Shown in pieces: positions 53,045 to 61,757 of a stretch of DNA of 64,000 nt. Positions within the stretch are counted from its first letter, which is position 1. Each line of letters begins with the position of its first letter. The translations under genes and the position numbers were made by a program. Origin of the DNA: Rathayibacter sp. VKM Ac-2754 (GTDB lineage: Bacteria; Actinomycetota; Actinomycetes; Actinomycetales; Microbacteriaceae). The notes beneath the pieces were generated by a model, which was not told where the DNA came from, made no database searches, and saw nothing but the letters and a program-made list of their open reading frames with translations. Location of the stretch: positions 248,001 through 312,000 of the forward strand of contig NZ_WUCC01000004.1 in the NCBI RefSeq assembly GCF_009807095.1, in the 5' to 3' direction.

Positions 53045-54619
53045 TCACCAGCCGTCGTCGGAGTCGGCCTCGTCGGAGGTGTCGGCGGCGATCATCTCGA
53101 CGATGGTGTCGACGGTCAGCCACGGGCCGTTGCTGACCTCGCCGATCTTCTCGCGGTCCTTGAAGACGACGATGCGGTCGCTGAGGCGCACCACCTCCTC
53201 GAGCTCGGAGGAGATGTAGACGACCGACACGCCCTCCTTCGCGAGCTGCGCGATGTGCGCCTGGATCTCGACCTTCGACGCGACGTCGATGCCGCGCGCG
53301 GGCTCGTCGAGCACGAGCAGGCGCGGCCGGGTGGCGAGCCAGCGCGCGAGGACCACCTTCTGCTGGTTGCCTCCGGAGAGGTACTTGACCGGCAGGTCCG
53401 GGTCGGCCGGAGTGATGTTGAGCGCCTCGACGTAGGTCGCGACGAGCGTGTCCGTCTCGGCCGCCGACAGCGGGTGCGCCCAGCCGCGCAGCGCCTGCAG
53501 GCCCAGCACGAGGTTCTCGCGGAGGGAGAGGTCGCCGATGATGCCGTCCTCGCGGCGGTTCTCGCTCGAGTGGGCGATGCGGTGGCGCAGGCCCGACACC
53601 GGGTCGGTGATCTGCGCGGGCTCGCCGTCGATCAGCACCCGGCCGCTGTCGGCCTTCTCCACTCCGCTGAGGAGGGAGGCGAGCTCGGTGCGCCCGGAGC
53701 CGCGCAGCCCCGCGAAGCCCACGATCTCGCCGCGGTGCAGCTCCAGATCGGTCGGCGCGACCGCTCCGCGCCGGCCGATGCCGTACGCGCGGTAGATCGC
53801 AGGCCCGGTCGGCTGCCGGCGGTGCTCGCGGCGGTCGGAGCCGATCTGCCGCAGCGCCTCGATGTCCTCGCCGATCATCTTCGCGATCAGCTCCGCGCGG
53901 TCCATCGCGCGCGCCGGGTACTCGCCGACGGTGCGGCCGTCGCGCAGCACCGTCACCCGGTCGGACAGCGTGAGGACCTGCTCGAGGAAGTGCGACACGA
54001 ACACGATCGCGACGCCCTGGTCGCGCAGCCTCCGCAGCACGGCGAACAGGCGTGCCACGTCGCCGAGGTCGAGGCTCGACGTCGGCTCGTCGAGGATCAG
54101 CACCCGGGGCCGGTCGACCATGGCGCGGCCGATGGCGACCAGCTGGCGGATGGCGGGGGAGAGGGAGCGCAGCGGCAGGTGCGGGTCGAGGTCTCCGAGG
54201 CCGAGCTCGGCGAGCATCTCGGCCGCTCTGGCGTGGGTGCGCGACCACGAGATGCCGAGGCGGCCGCGGATCTCGTGGCCGATCATCACGTTCTCGCCGA
54301 TGCTGAGGTTGTCGGTCAGCCGCTCGTCCTGGAAGACGGCGGTGATGCCGGCCGCCTTCGCATCGGCGGGCCCGGAGAAGCGGCGCGCGACTCCGTCGAG
54401 CACGATCGAGCCGGCATCGGGCTGGTGGATGCCGGTGAGGGTCTTGATCAGCGTCGACTTGCCGGCGCCGTTCTCGCCCATCAGCCCGTGGATCTCGCCC
54501 GGGACCAGCCGCAGACTCGCCCCCGCGAGCGCCGGGCCCGAGGAGAAGGCGACGCTGATGCCCGACATCTCGACCACGGGGTCGGCGCATCTCGGAGTCG
54601 TCCTCGACTGGAATGCCAC
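53045..54619 (-). CDS. orphan YtfR-like double-domain sugar ABC ATPase
   Basis: 524 residues. First half: Walker A GENGAGKST, Q-loop TAVFQDERLTDNLSIGENVM, signature LSPAIRQLVAIGRAM, Walker B VLILDEPTSSLDLGD. Second half: GLRGSGRTELASLLSG, SSENRREDGII, LSGGNQQKVVLARWL and LLVLDEPARGIDVASK. The stretch IRGRLGISWSRTHARAAEML parallels IRGPFGINW-type sequence in the ATPase at 37444, so the two are paralogues of equal length. There is no permease or binding protein beside it; it sits between a repeat cluster and the LacI gene. It may serve the ytfQ/ytfT/yjfF system under other conditions or be what is left of a second transporter. Confidence 0.88.
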   Translation of the reverse strand: MAFQSRTTPRCADPVVEMSGISVAFSSGPALAGASLRLVPGEIHGLMGENGAGKSTLIKTLTGIHQPDAGSIVLDGVARRFSGPADAKAAGITAVFQDERLTDNLSIGENVMIGHEIRGRLGISWSRTHARAAEMLAELGLGDLDPHLPLRSLSPAIRQLVAIGRAMVDRPRVLILDEPTSSLDLGDVARLFAVLRRLRDQGVAIVFVSHFLEQVLTLSDRVTVLRDGRTVGEYPARAMDRAELIAKMIGEDIEALRQIGSDRREHRRQPTGPAIYRAYGIGRRGAVAPTDLELHRGEIVGFAGLRGSGRTELASLLSGVEKADSGRVLIDGEPAQITDPVSGLRHRIAHSSENRREDGIIGDLSLRENLVLGLQALRGWAHPLSAAETDTLVATYVEALNITPADPDLPVKYLSGGNQQKVVLARWLATRPRLLVLDEPARGIDVASKVEIQAHIAQLAKEGVSVVYISSELEEVVRLSDRIVVFKDREKIGEVSNGPWLTVDTIVEMIAADTSDEADSDDGW

Positions 54620-54719
54620 GTGCCGTCCTCGGTTCGTGTCGGGCGCGCCGTCGGGAACGGAACGCCAGGGTGCCGCCGATGATACGCGAGCGCGGCCCCG
54701 CGGATCACCCCCTCCCGCG

Positions 54720-55721
54720 TCAGGCGCGCGGGGGAGCCGTCGACTCGCGGACGACGAGCTCGGTGGGGATGCGGGTGCGCTGCGGGATCTCCTGGCCGCG
54801 GATCCGCGCGTGGATCACCTCGGCGACAGTGGTGCCGAGCCGGTCGAAGTCCTGCCGCACCGTCGTGAGGGGAGGCAGGAAGTGCCGCGCGGTCGGCAGG
54901 TCGTCGAAGCCGACGATGCTGACGTCCTCGGGAACGCGGATGCCGCGCTCGACGAGTCCGTGGATCACTCCGAGCGCCATCTCGTCGTTCGCGACGACCA
55001 TGGCGGTGAAGTCGGGGACCGAGCGCAGGCTCTTCGCGAAGTCGTAGCCGGAGTCGGGGGTCCAGTCGCCGACGACGATCGGGCGCTCGTGCATCCCCCA
55101 CTCCTTCGCGCGGGTGTGGAAGGCGCGCTCGCGGGCGCGCGCGTCGAGCCAGTCGAGGGGGCCCGAGAGGTGCAGCACGTCGCGGTGCCCGAGCGAGGCG
55201 AGGTGGTCGACGGCCTGGCTCATGCCGCCCTGCTGATCGACCGAGACGGTGAGGAAGCTCGGGTCCTTGTCGGACTTGACGACCAGGGTCGGCACGCCGA
55301 TCTCGACGGTGCGCAGCGTCGCGACGGAGGAGGAGCGCGGCGCGATCACGCACAGCGCGTCGATCCCGAGGCCCGACAGGTGGTTGATGGCGTCGACCGG
55401 CGACATGTCCTGGTCGTCGCGGAGGGCGACGGAGGTGACCGAGTAGCCCTTCTCGCGGGCGGCCCGCTCGATCGCGCGCAGGGTGCTCGAGGGGCCGAAC
55501 TCGGCTCCGCTCTCGATCATCACGCCGATGCGGTCGGTGCGCTGGGTGACGAGCGAGCGGGCGGCGATGTTGGGCCGGTAGTTGAGCTCGTCGACGGCCT
55601 CGAGGACCTTCTGCCGGGTCGACTCCTTGATGTTCGGGTGCCCGCTGAGCACCCGCGACACCGTCATGTGCGAGACGCCCGCGACCGCGGCGACATGGCG
55701 GAGGTTCGGCCGATCGGCCAT
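54720..55721 (-). CDS. LacI-family transcriptional regulator
   Basis: 333 residues. The helix-turn-helix NLRHVAAVAGVSHMTVSRVL (about 6-25) and hinge helix IAARSLVTQRT are complete, with Tyr/Gln positions replaced by His-Met-Thr in the recognition helix. The sugar-binding domain has IGVMIESGAEFGPSSTLRAI, GIDALCVIAPRSSSVATLRT, VDQQGGMSQAVDHLASLGHR, VVANDEMALGVIHGLVERGI and IVGFDDLPTARHFLPPLTTV. Lies 100 bases downstream of the start of the orphan ATPase and 0.5 kb from a GH43 gene with an upstream operator. It is the only LacI gene in the window and the candidate regulator of the TGTTACCGTGAACA sites. Confidence 0.93.
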   Translation of the reverse strand: MADRPNLRHVAAVAGVSHMTVSRVLSGHPNIKESTRQKVLEAVDELNYRPNIAARSLVTQRTDRIGVMIESGAEFGPSSTLRAIERAAREKGYSVTSVALRDDQDMSPVDAINHLSGLGIDALCVIAPRSSSVATLRTVEIGVPTLVVKSDKDPSFLTVSVDQQGGMSQAVDHLASLGHRDVLHLSGPLDWLDARARERAFHTRAKEWGMHERPIVVGDWTPDSGYDFAKSLRSVPDFTAMVVANDEMALGVIHGLVERGIRVPEDVSIVGFDDLPTARHFLPPLTTVRQDFDRLGTTVAEVIHARIRGQEIPQRTRIPTELVVRESTAPPRA

Positions 55722-55847
55722 GAGAGGACCTCCTCCGCTCCCCGGGCGGGTGAGCCGCGCACCCCCGGTGCGGGCGAGGTCGGGTGCCGGCGCCGTCGAG
55801 AGTGCGTCCAGCATAGTCAAGCAGGGTTGCGCGGCCGCGGCCTGCAT

Positions 55848-56167
55848 GCTGGTCGAGTAGCCCGCAGGGGCGTATCGAGCGACGAGAAGTCGGCCCCTGT
55901 CGCCGCCCATGCTGGTCGAGCAGCCCCGCAGGGGCGTATCGAGACCCGCGAGCTTCAGGAGACCAAGCGCCTGACCGGGTCTTCTGAAGGACGTGGATCT
56001 CGATACGCCGCGTTCCGCGGCTACTCGATCAGCGAGGAGGGGCCACACGCAGGAGGCCACTCTTCTCGACAGACCCACCAGCTTCAGTGGATCATACTTC
56101 TGACCTGGACTTCTGAAGCTGGTGGATCTCGATACGCCCGCTGCGCGGGCTACTCGATCAGCGAGGA
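55848..56167. repeat. large cluster of GATACGCC-family repeat units
   Basis: Units at 55848-55887, 55909-55957 (CTGGTCGAGxAGCCC orientation) and 55982-56037, 56112-56167 (GTGGATCTCGATACGCC orientation), plus a fragment CCACCAGCTTCAG at 56072. Together they fill the spacer 55722-56205 between the LacI gene and the GH43 gene; I see no gene there. They would fold into long hairpins and could end transcription of the GH43 gene. Confidence 0.85.
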
Positions 56168-56205
56168 GTGGGCGGCCTCAGCTGACAGCGGGCCGCTGCG
56201 AGGGG

Positions 56206-59133
56206 TCAGCCGCAGCTCCGCGCGGCGTACGGTGCCGTGGTCGTCGCGGTGACGGGGGCGCCTCCGACGGTCGCCGTCGCGGTGACCGCGGCCTCGCCCG
56301 CGGCGAGCTGCGCCGCGCGCACGGTGTACGCGGCCGAGGCGCTCGAGCCCGGCTTCACGGCGGTGAACGTCTTCACGCCCTCCGCCGTCCGCACGGTCAC
56401 GTCCATCGGCACGGTGTCGCCGTTCTTCGCGACGACCGTCAGCACCGGCTTGCCCGCGACGCAGCGCGAGGAGGCGGTGGCCGTGACCTTCAGCGACGCC
56501 TGGACGGTGACCGTGGCGGTCACCGGCATCCGCGACGCGTCCTGCGCGACTCCCGAGACCGTGAAGGTCCCGGCTGCGGCGTAGGAGCTCGGCGCGACGG
56601 CGTCCCACGTGACTCCGACCGACTGCCTCGCACCGGTCTTCGTCGTGATCTCGGCGCCGGGGAGCACGGGCGCGGTGCCCGCCTTGGTCGTCACCGCGAT
56701 CGGAGCGACCGAGGCCACCGCGATCGAGGGCGCGAAGCCCTCGAGCACCTTCTGGTACTCGGCGCGGGTCACCGGGATGACCGTGCCGTGGCGGGGCGTC
56801 CCTCCGTCGGAGTTCTGCGGGAGGTTCGTCCGCAGCTTCGCTCCGAGCGGCTGCCACGAGTCGCCGTCCGCCAGGTCGTCGGAGCCGAACGGGATGTAGT
56901 GGTTCGGGCCGGCGTGGTAGTCGGGCTGGTCGATGAACAGGAACCAGTCGAGTCCGTTCACGTCGCCCTCGTTCGCCGGGAACACGTTGGGGCCCTCACC
57001 GCTCGTGAAGGTGCCGCCGGGCTCGCCGTTGGGCAGGCCCGAGGCGACGCGCTCCTTGACCAGGGTCCACTCGTCCGCGGGCCCCGTGGTGCCGGGCAGT
57101 GTGCCGCTCACGGTGGCGAGCAGATCCGTGCTCTTCTCCTCGCGCAGCGTCATCGACGCCTCGTCCTTGGTGAAGCGGTAGTAGGTGTCGCCGTCCTTCG
57201 CGATCGTCGAGTCGATGGTGCCCCGGCCGGTGCCGCGCTTGACGTCGATCCACGGCTTCGCCTCCGAGAAGGTGACGAAGTCGTCGGTCGTCGCGTACAT
57301 CATCTGGTTGTAGGTGACCGCGGTGCGGTCGGCCGCGTTCGTCGTCGGGTACATGTTCGAGGCCCAGAACACCACGTAGGTGTCGAGCTCGTCGTCCCAG
57401 TACGCCTCCGGGGCCCAGGTGTTGCCGGCGAAGTCGGTCGAGACCTTCACGTGGCGCTGCGCCGACCAGTCGACGAGGTCGGTCGACTCCCACACCTCGA
57501 TGTACTTCGAGCCCGACTTCTGGGCCGTGTCGAAGCCGCCGGCGAGGCCGTCGATCTTGAGGTCGGTGGCGAGCATGAAGAACGTGTCGCCCTCGGGGGA
57601 GCGGACGATGAACGGGTCGCGCAGGCCCTGAGTGCCCTGCGTCGAGGTGAACACCGGCTGGCCGCTGTTGAGCGTGTTCCAGCTCAGCGCGTCGTCGCCC
57701 TTCGAGGCGGCGAGGCTGACGCGCTCGGCGCCGGCGCCCTCACCGGTGAAGAAGGCCCACACGTAGGCCTCGGTGTCCTCGGTGCCGGTGGGGAGCGGCT
57801 GGAGGCGCAGCGTGAAGTCGCGCGTCTTCACGACGGATCCGCTGGTCGCCGTCGCTCGGACCACGACGTCGGTCGCCGGGGAGCTCGCCTGCGGCCGGTC
57901 GACGACGATCGTGCGGCTGTCGGCGGTGCTGCCGGCGCGCACGGTGGTGGTGCTCGATCCGACGACGCTCCACTCGATGCTGGAGCCGAGCGCGCCGCGC
58001 GCGGGCACCGAGACGTTCGTGCGGACGTTGGAGGCGTTCGGGATGCTGATCGCGTCGAGGTCGCGCTGGGCCTTGTCGGCGTCGGCGACGTCGGCGACGA
58101 CCTTCACGAGGTAGTCGACCGAGCGGGTGTCGGTGCCCGAGGTGTAGGTCGCGGTGAGCACGACGGAGGCGTCGGGGGAGCCGGCCGCGGGGCGGGTGAC
58201 CGCAGCGGTCGCTCCGCTCACCGCGATCGCCGGGCTGTTCGAGCGCCAGGTGATGGCGACCCCGGAGGAGCTGGCGGGCAGCGCGAAGTCGGCCGTCGCC
58301 TCCGTCGGGATCGTCACCGAGGCGACGGCGCGGTCGAGGGCCTCGGAGGAGTAGAGCGCCTTCACGGCGTCGGCGCTGAGCGCGCTGCCGTAGACGGCGA
58401 AGTCGTCCACGTCGCCGCTCCAGCCGGGGTCGTTGTAGGTGGAGCGCGCGAGGTAGGCGACGAGGGAGGTGCCGAACGAGGCGACATCGCGCGCGATCGC
58501 GTTCTGGCTGATGCGGGTGCCGTTGAGGTAGACCGACAGGGTCCCGGTCGTGCCGTCGATGACGGTCGTGTAGAGCGAGAGGCCCGACGGGGTGCGGGCT
58601 CCCGTGGTGCCGGCGTTGGTCGATCCGGGCCCGACCTCGGTGCCCCACGGCGCGCCCGCGTTCACGGAGTTCGTGACGACCGACTTCACGTAGCCCGACG
58701 GGTTGCTCGGGTTGAGCAGCCAGTAGCCGGACGAGTTCGAGGCGCCGGAGGCGACGGGCGCGCCCACGAAGGCCGCTGCGACGTTGCCGGGGCCCGAGCG
58801 GGGCGAGAGCCAGGTCGAGAACGTGAGGTCCTTCTTGCCGACGAGGCCCGCCGTGGGGATGTCGAGGTAGGGGGCGGCCGAGGCGGAGCCGCCGGGAAGG
58901 CTGATCAGCCCGTCGCGGAACGTGGCGCCGGTGCGACGCAGCGTCGCGTCGTAGCCGTTGCCGCTCGAGTCGGCGACCGTCGTGCCGGTCGGCGCGGTGT
59001 CGAAGGTGTAGTGCAGGAGGGGCTGCTCCGTCGCTCCGGAGGCGGAGGCGGGAACCGTGGCGCCGAGCAGCGCCGTGGCAGCGACGGTGGCGACCGCCAG
59101 AGCGGTCCTCACCGCCGATCGTGATCGTGTCAT
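56206..59133 (-). CDS. secreted LamG-Ig-GH43 arabinan-type hydrolase
   Basis: 975 residues from ATG at 59133 (GAGGA about 10 bases upstream). Signal peptide to about 32; LamG domain about 38-240 (LLHYTFDTAPTGTTVADSSG); Ig-like domains about 250-410; GH43 about 415-815 with acids in LRDPFIVRS, IDSTIAKDG and GEGPNVFPAN, and TWAPEAYWDDELDTYVVFWA; a Big_4-type Ig domain (SVGVTWDAVAPSSYAAAG) about 820-880; then a 92-residue C-terminal domain beginning SSRCVAGKPVLTVV and ending SCG. The same domain closes the proteins at 30377 and 59384. An operator lies 73 bases upstream. Likely extracellular arabinofuranosidase or arabinanase. Confidence 0.88.
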   Translation of the reverse strand: MTRSRSAVRTALAVATVAATALLGATVPASASGATEQPLLHYTFDTAPTGTTVADSSGNGYDATLRRTGATFRDGLISLPGGSASAAPYLDIPTAGLVGKKDLTFSTWLSPRSGPGNVAAAFVGAPVASGASNSSGYWLLNPSNPSGYVKSVVTNSVNAGAPWGTEVGPGSTNAGTTGARTPSGLSLYTTVIDGTTGTLSVYLNGTRISQNAIARDVASFGTSLVAYLARSTYNDPGWSGDVDDFAVYGSALSADAVKALYSSEALDRAVASVTIPTEATADFALPASSSGVAITWRSNSPAIAVSGATAAVTRPAAGSPDASVVLTATYTSGTDTRSVDYLVKVVADVADADKAQRDLDAISIPNASNVRTNVSVPARGALGSSIEWSVVGSSTTTVRAGSTADSRTIVVDRPQASSPATDVVVRATATSGSVVKTRDFTLRLQPLPTGTEDTEAYVWAFFTGEGAGAERVSLAASKGDDALSWNTLNSGQPVFTSTQGTQGLRDPFIVRSPEGDTFFMLATDLKIDGLAGGFDTAQKSGSKYIEVWESTDLVDWSAQRHVKVSTDFAGNTWAPEAYWDDELDTYVVFWASNMYPTTNAADRTAVTYNQMMYATTDDFVTFSEAKPWIDVKRGTGRGTIDSTIAKDGDTYYRFTKDEASMTLREEKSTDLLATVSGTLPGTTGPADEWTLVKERVASGLPNGEPGGTFTSGEGPNVFPANEGDVNGLDWFLFIDQPDYHAGPNHYIPFGSDDLADGDSWQPLGAKLRTNLPQNSDGGTPRHGTVIPVTRAEYQKVLEGFAPSIAVASVAPIAVTTKAGTAPVLPGAEITTKTGARQSVGVTWDAVAPSSYAAAGTFTVSGVAQDASRMPVTATVTVQASLKVTATASSRCVAGKPVLTVVAKNGDTVPMDVTVRTAEGVKTFTAVKPGSSASAAYTVRAAQLAAGEAAVTATATVGGAPVTATTTAPYAARSCG

Positions 59134-59205
59134 CAAGAACGTCCTCGTGGTCGATGCGGCGACGGAGGCGCGATCCACGACGGACCTGTGCGCCCTCGCA
59201 CGGAT

Positions 59206-59319
59206 TGTTAACGTGAACACCATAGGTCCGCGGGACTCTCCTCGACCAGCCCCCGAGGGCCGCGAAGCGGGACGCCTCTCGACGATTGACCGCGTCCACG
59301 GGCGCTGTTACCGTGAACA
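59206..59319. promoter_or_regulatory. two LacI-type operators in the divergent GH43 promoter
   Basis: TGTTAACGTGAACA (59206-59219) faces the minus-strand GH43 gene and TGTTACCGTGAACA (59306-59319) the plus-strand one. Exactly 100 bases separate the starts, so looping by a LacI tetramer or two dimers is possible. A TTGACC -35 box (59286) precedes the second site. Confidence 0.8.
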
Positions 59320-59383
59320 AAATTCTGACGATGGAGTCACCATCAGCACTCGACCGACCGACCGCGCTCTTCAGCCACCGGCG

Positions 59384-61567
59384 GTGCGCCGGCGTTCCAC
59401 GGCCTGGCTGCTGATCCTCCTGGCGGCGATCGTCGCCCTGCCGCTCGCCGCCGCGAGCCCCGCGGTCGCGCTCGGTGAGCCGACCTTCACCAACCCGATC
59501 GAGCCGGACACCGCCGACCCGACCATCGAGTTCCACGACGGCAACTACTACCTGGTCGCCACCACGTGGGACAACCGCGTGGTGATGCGGAAGGCGCCGA
59601 CCCTCGCGGCGCTCGGCACCGCGACTCCGACGACCGTCTACTCCGACACGAACCCCGGCCGGAACGCCAACATGTGGGCGCCCGAGCTGCAGCGCCTCAA
59701 CGGCCCGAACGGCTGGCGCTGGTACCTGATGTACACGATGGGCACGGCCGGGAACTTCGACCGCCAGCACCTCCAGGTGATCGAGAGCGCGGGCGACGAC
59801 CCGATGGGTCCGTACACCTACAAGGGGCGGCCGATCCCGACCGACGACTGGAACATCGACGGCTCCTACCTCGAGCTCAACGGCGAGCTCTTCATCACCT
59901 GGTCGGCGTTCTCGGCCGGGCCGAACCGTCTGCAGAACAACTACATCGCCCGGATGTCCGACCCGTGGACCGCCACCGGGCCGCTGAACGTGCTCTCGCA
60001 GCCGGTCGAGTCGTGGGAGACCATCGGCGCACCGGTGAACGAGGGCCCGGTCCCGCTCCAGAAGGACGGCCGCACCTGGATCGTCTACTCGGCCAGCTTC
60101 TGCGGCACCGAGGACTACCAGCTCGCCACCCTCGAGTACGGCGGGGGCGACCCCGTGCTCGCCTCCTCGTGGACGAAGAGCGACGGCCCGGTCTTCTCGA
60201 AGGCCAACGGCGAGTACGGCACCGGCCACAACGACTTCTTCGACTCGCCCGACGGCACCGAGACGTGGAACCTCTACCACGCCAACGCCCGCCCCGACGG
60301 GGGCTGCGGCCGTGAGCGCTCGGCCCGCGCGCACCTCGTCGAGTGGGCCGCCGACGGCGAGCCCGAGTTCGGCACCCCGCTCGGCACCTCGGCGCAGATC
60401 CCCGTGCCCAGCGGAGAGAACGCGCCGATCACCGCCCGCATCGAGGGCGCCCCGTGGCAGCTCGTCAGCCGCAGCACCGGCCTCTGCGCGACGGTCTCGT
60501 CGGCCCAGAGCGGCGACGGCGCCTCCGTGGTGCAGGGACCGTGCTCGACTCCGCGCGCGAACTGGACGCTCGACCCCACCGGCGACGGCTACCTCCGGAT
60601 CGTGAACGCCAGCAGCGGCAAGTCCCTCGGACCGGTCGGCTGCTCCACCGCCCCCGGAACGGCGCTGCAGCAGTCGGCGTGGCTCGCGGGCGGCTGCCAG
60701 CAGTGGACGGTGGCGCCCGGCGCGGGCGGGTACTCGACGCTGACCAGCCGCACGGGCGGCACGGTGCTCGATGCTGTCGGAGGCGCCGTCCGGCAGTCGA
60801 CCCCGACCGCCGCCGCCTCGCAGGAGTGGGCGCTGCGCCCCTCCGGAGCGGTCGCCGTGACCTCGTTCGTCACCGGCAAGTCGTTCGATCTGCCGAACTG
60901 CTCCACCGCCGACGGCGCGGTGCTGCAGCAGCAGGAGTGGCTCGGCTCGCCGTGCCAGCGCGTCACCTTCACCGCCGCGGCGAACGGCGCCGTCGAGATC
61001 CACCCGGTCTCGGCCGCCGCCAAGTGCCTGTCGGTGACCGGAGGCTCCACCGCCGACGGAGCGACCGTCACCCAGGGCGCGTGCGGCATCACCGGGAGCG
61101 CCTGGCGCCTCCAGCCGCGCACCGACGGCACGATCGAGCTGCGCGCCGTGCACAGCGGCAAGGCTCTCGACCTCTCGAACTGCTCGGCCGAGAACGGCAC
61201 GCGGATCGGCCAGTGGAGCGTGCTGAACAACGACTGCCAGCGCTTCCGCGTCTCGCTCGGTGCTCCGGCGCCGACCGTCGCGCTGCAGGTCGTCGCCACC
61301 TCGACGGTGCGCTGCGTGGCGGGCAAGCCGGTCATCACGACGACGGTGAAGAACACCGACGACCTGCCGGCCGACATCACGATCACCACCGCGGCCGGCA
61401 CGAAGACCTTCCCGGCGGTCGCCGGCGGGAAGAACGCCACGGCGAGCTCGACGGTGCGGCAGGCGACGCTCGTCGCGGGGTCCGCCACCGTGTCGGGCGC
61501 CGGAGTCGACGACCAGGGGCGCGCGGTCACCACGACGGCGGCGTATCCGGCGATCACCTGCGGCTGA
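59384..61567 (+). CDS. secreted GH43 with ricin-type lectin domains
   Basis: 727 residues if the in-frame GTG at 59384 is used, giving RRRSTAWLLILLAAIVALPL as signal peptide. That GTG lacks a ribosome site, whereas GGAG at 59333 stands 5 bases before ATC at 59342 in the same frame, so a rare ATC start (14 more residues) is possible. GH43 about 35-345: TADPTIEFHDGNYY, WNIDGSYLELNGELF and NEGPVPLQKDGRTW provide the triad; exo-arabinofuranosidase-like. Two ricin-B-like beta-trefoils follow about 360-630 (SRSTGLCATVSSAQSGDGAS, QQW/CQRF repeats). The last 92 residues are the shared RCVAGKPV...TCG domain. Operator at 59306. Confidence 0.85.
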   Translation: MRRRSTAWLLILLAAIVALPLAAASPAVALGEPTFTNPIEPDTADPTIEFHDGNYYLVATTWDNRVVMRKAPTLAALGTATPTTVYSDTNPGRNANMWAPELQRLNGPNGWRWYLMYTMGTAGNFDRQHLQVIESAGDDPMGPYTYKGRPIPTDDWNIDGSYLELNGELFITWSAFSAGPNRLQNNYIARMSDPWTATGPLNVLSQPVESWETIGAPVNEGPVPLQKDGRTWIVYSASFCGTEDYQLATLEYGGGDPVLASSWTKSDGPVFSKANGEYGTGHNDFFDSPDGTETWNLYHANARPDGGCGRERSARAHLVEWAADGEPEFGTPLGTSAQIPVPSGENAPITARIEGAPWQLVSRSTGLCATVSSAQSGDGASVVQGPCSTPRANWTLDPTGDGYLRIVNASSGKSLGPVGCSTAPGTALQQSAWLAGGCQQWTVAPGAGGYSTLTSRTGGTVLDAVGGAVRQSTPTAAASQEWALRPSGAVAVTSFVTGKSFDLPNCSTADGAVLQQQEWLGSPCQRVTFTAAANGAVEIHPVSAAAKCLSVTGGSTADGATVTQGACGITGSAWRLQPRTDGTIELRAVHSGKALDLSNCSAENGTRIGQWSVLNNDCQRFRVSLGAPAPTVALQVVATSTVRCVAGKPVITTTVKNTDDLPADITITTAAGTKTFPAVAGGKNATASSTVRQATLVAGSATVSGAGVDDQGRAVTTTAAYPAITCG

Positions 61568-61725
61568 GCTTCTGACTGACGTAGGTCTCGATACGCCGCT
61601 GCGCGGCTACTCGACCAGCAGGCACTGCCCCGCCGACAGGCACTCTGCTGAATCCGCAGGCCCCGCGTTTCTTGCTGATCGAGTAGCCCGCGCAGCGGGC
61701 GTATCGAGATCCACCAGCGTCAGAC
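61568..61725. repeat. facing pair of GATACGCC-family repeat units
   Basis: TAGGTCTCGATACGCCGCTG...GGCTACTCGACCAGC (61583-61620) and the complement CTGATCGAGTAGCCCGCGCA ... GGCGTATCGAGATCCACC (61675-61715), directly after the GH43 stop. Probably a transcript end or stabiliser between the two GH43 genes. Confidence 0.8.
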
Positions 61726-61757
61726 ATCACCCCTCCAGCACTGTGCGAAGGAGCACC

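Noticed and set aside
49451-56167. Repeat clusters considered as a CRISPR array or insertion sequence
   Set aside because: Units are palindromic, occur in facing pairs with irregular spacing and no uniform spacers, no cas genes, no transposase or target duplications.
57740-61153. A 1,137-codon minus-strand frame and a 1,000-codon plus-strand frame (56122-59124) over the GH43 genes
   Set aside because: Composition is Arg/Gly/His-rich without any motif; both are mirror frames of GC-rich GH43 coding sequence.
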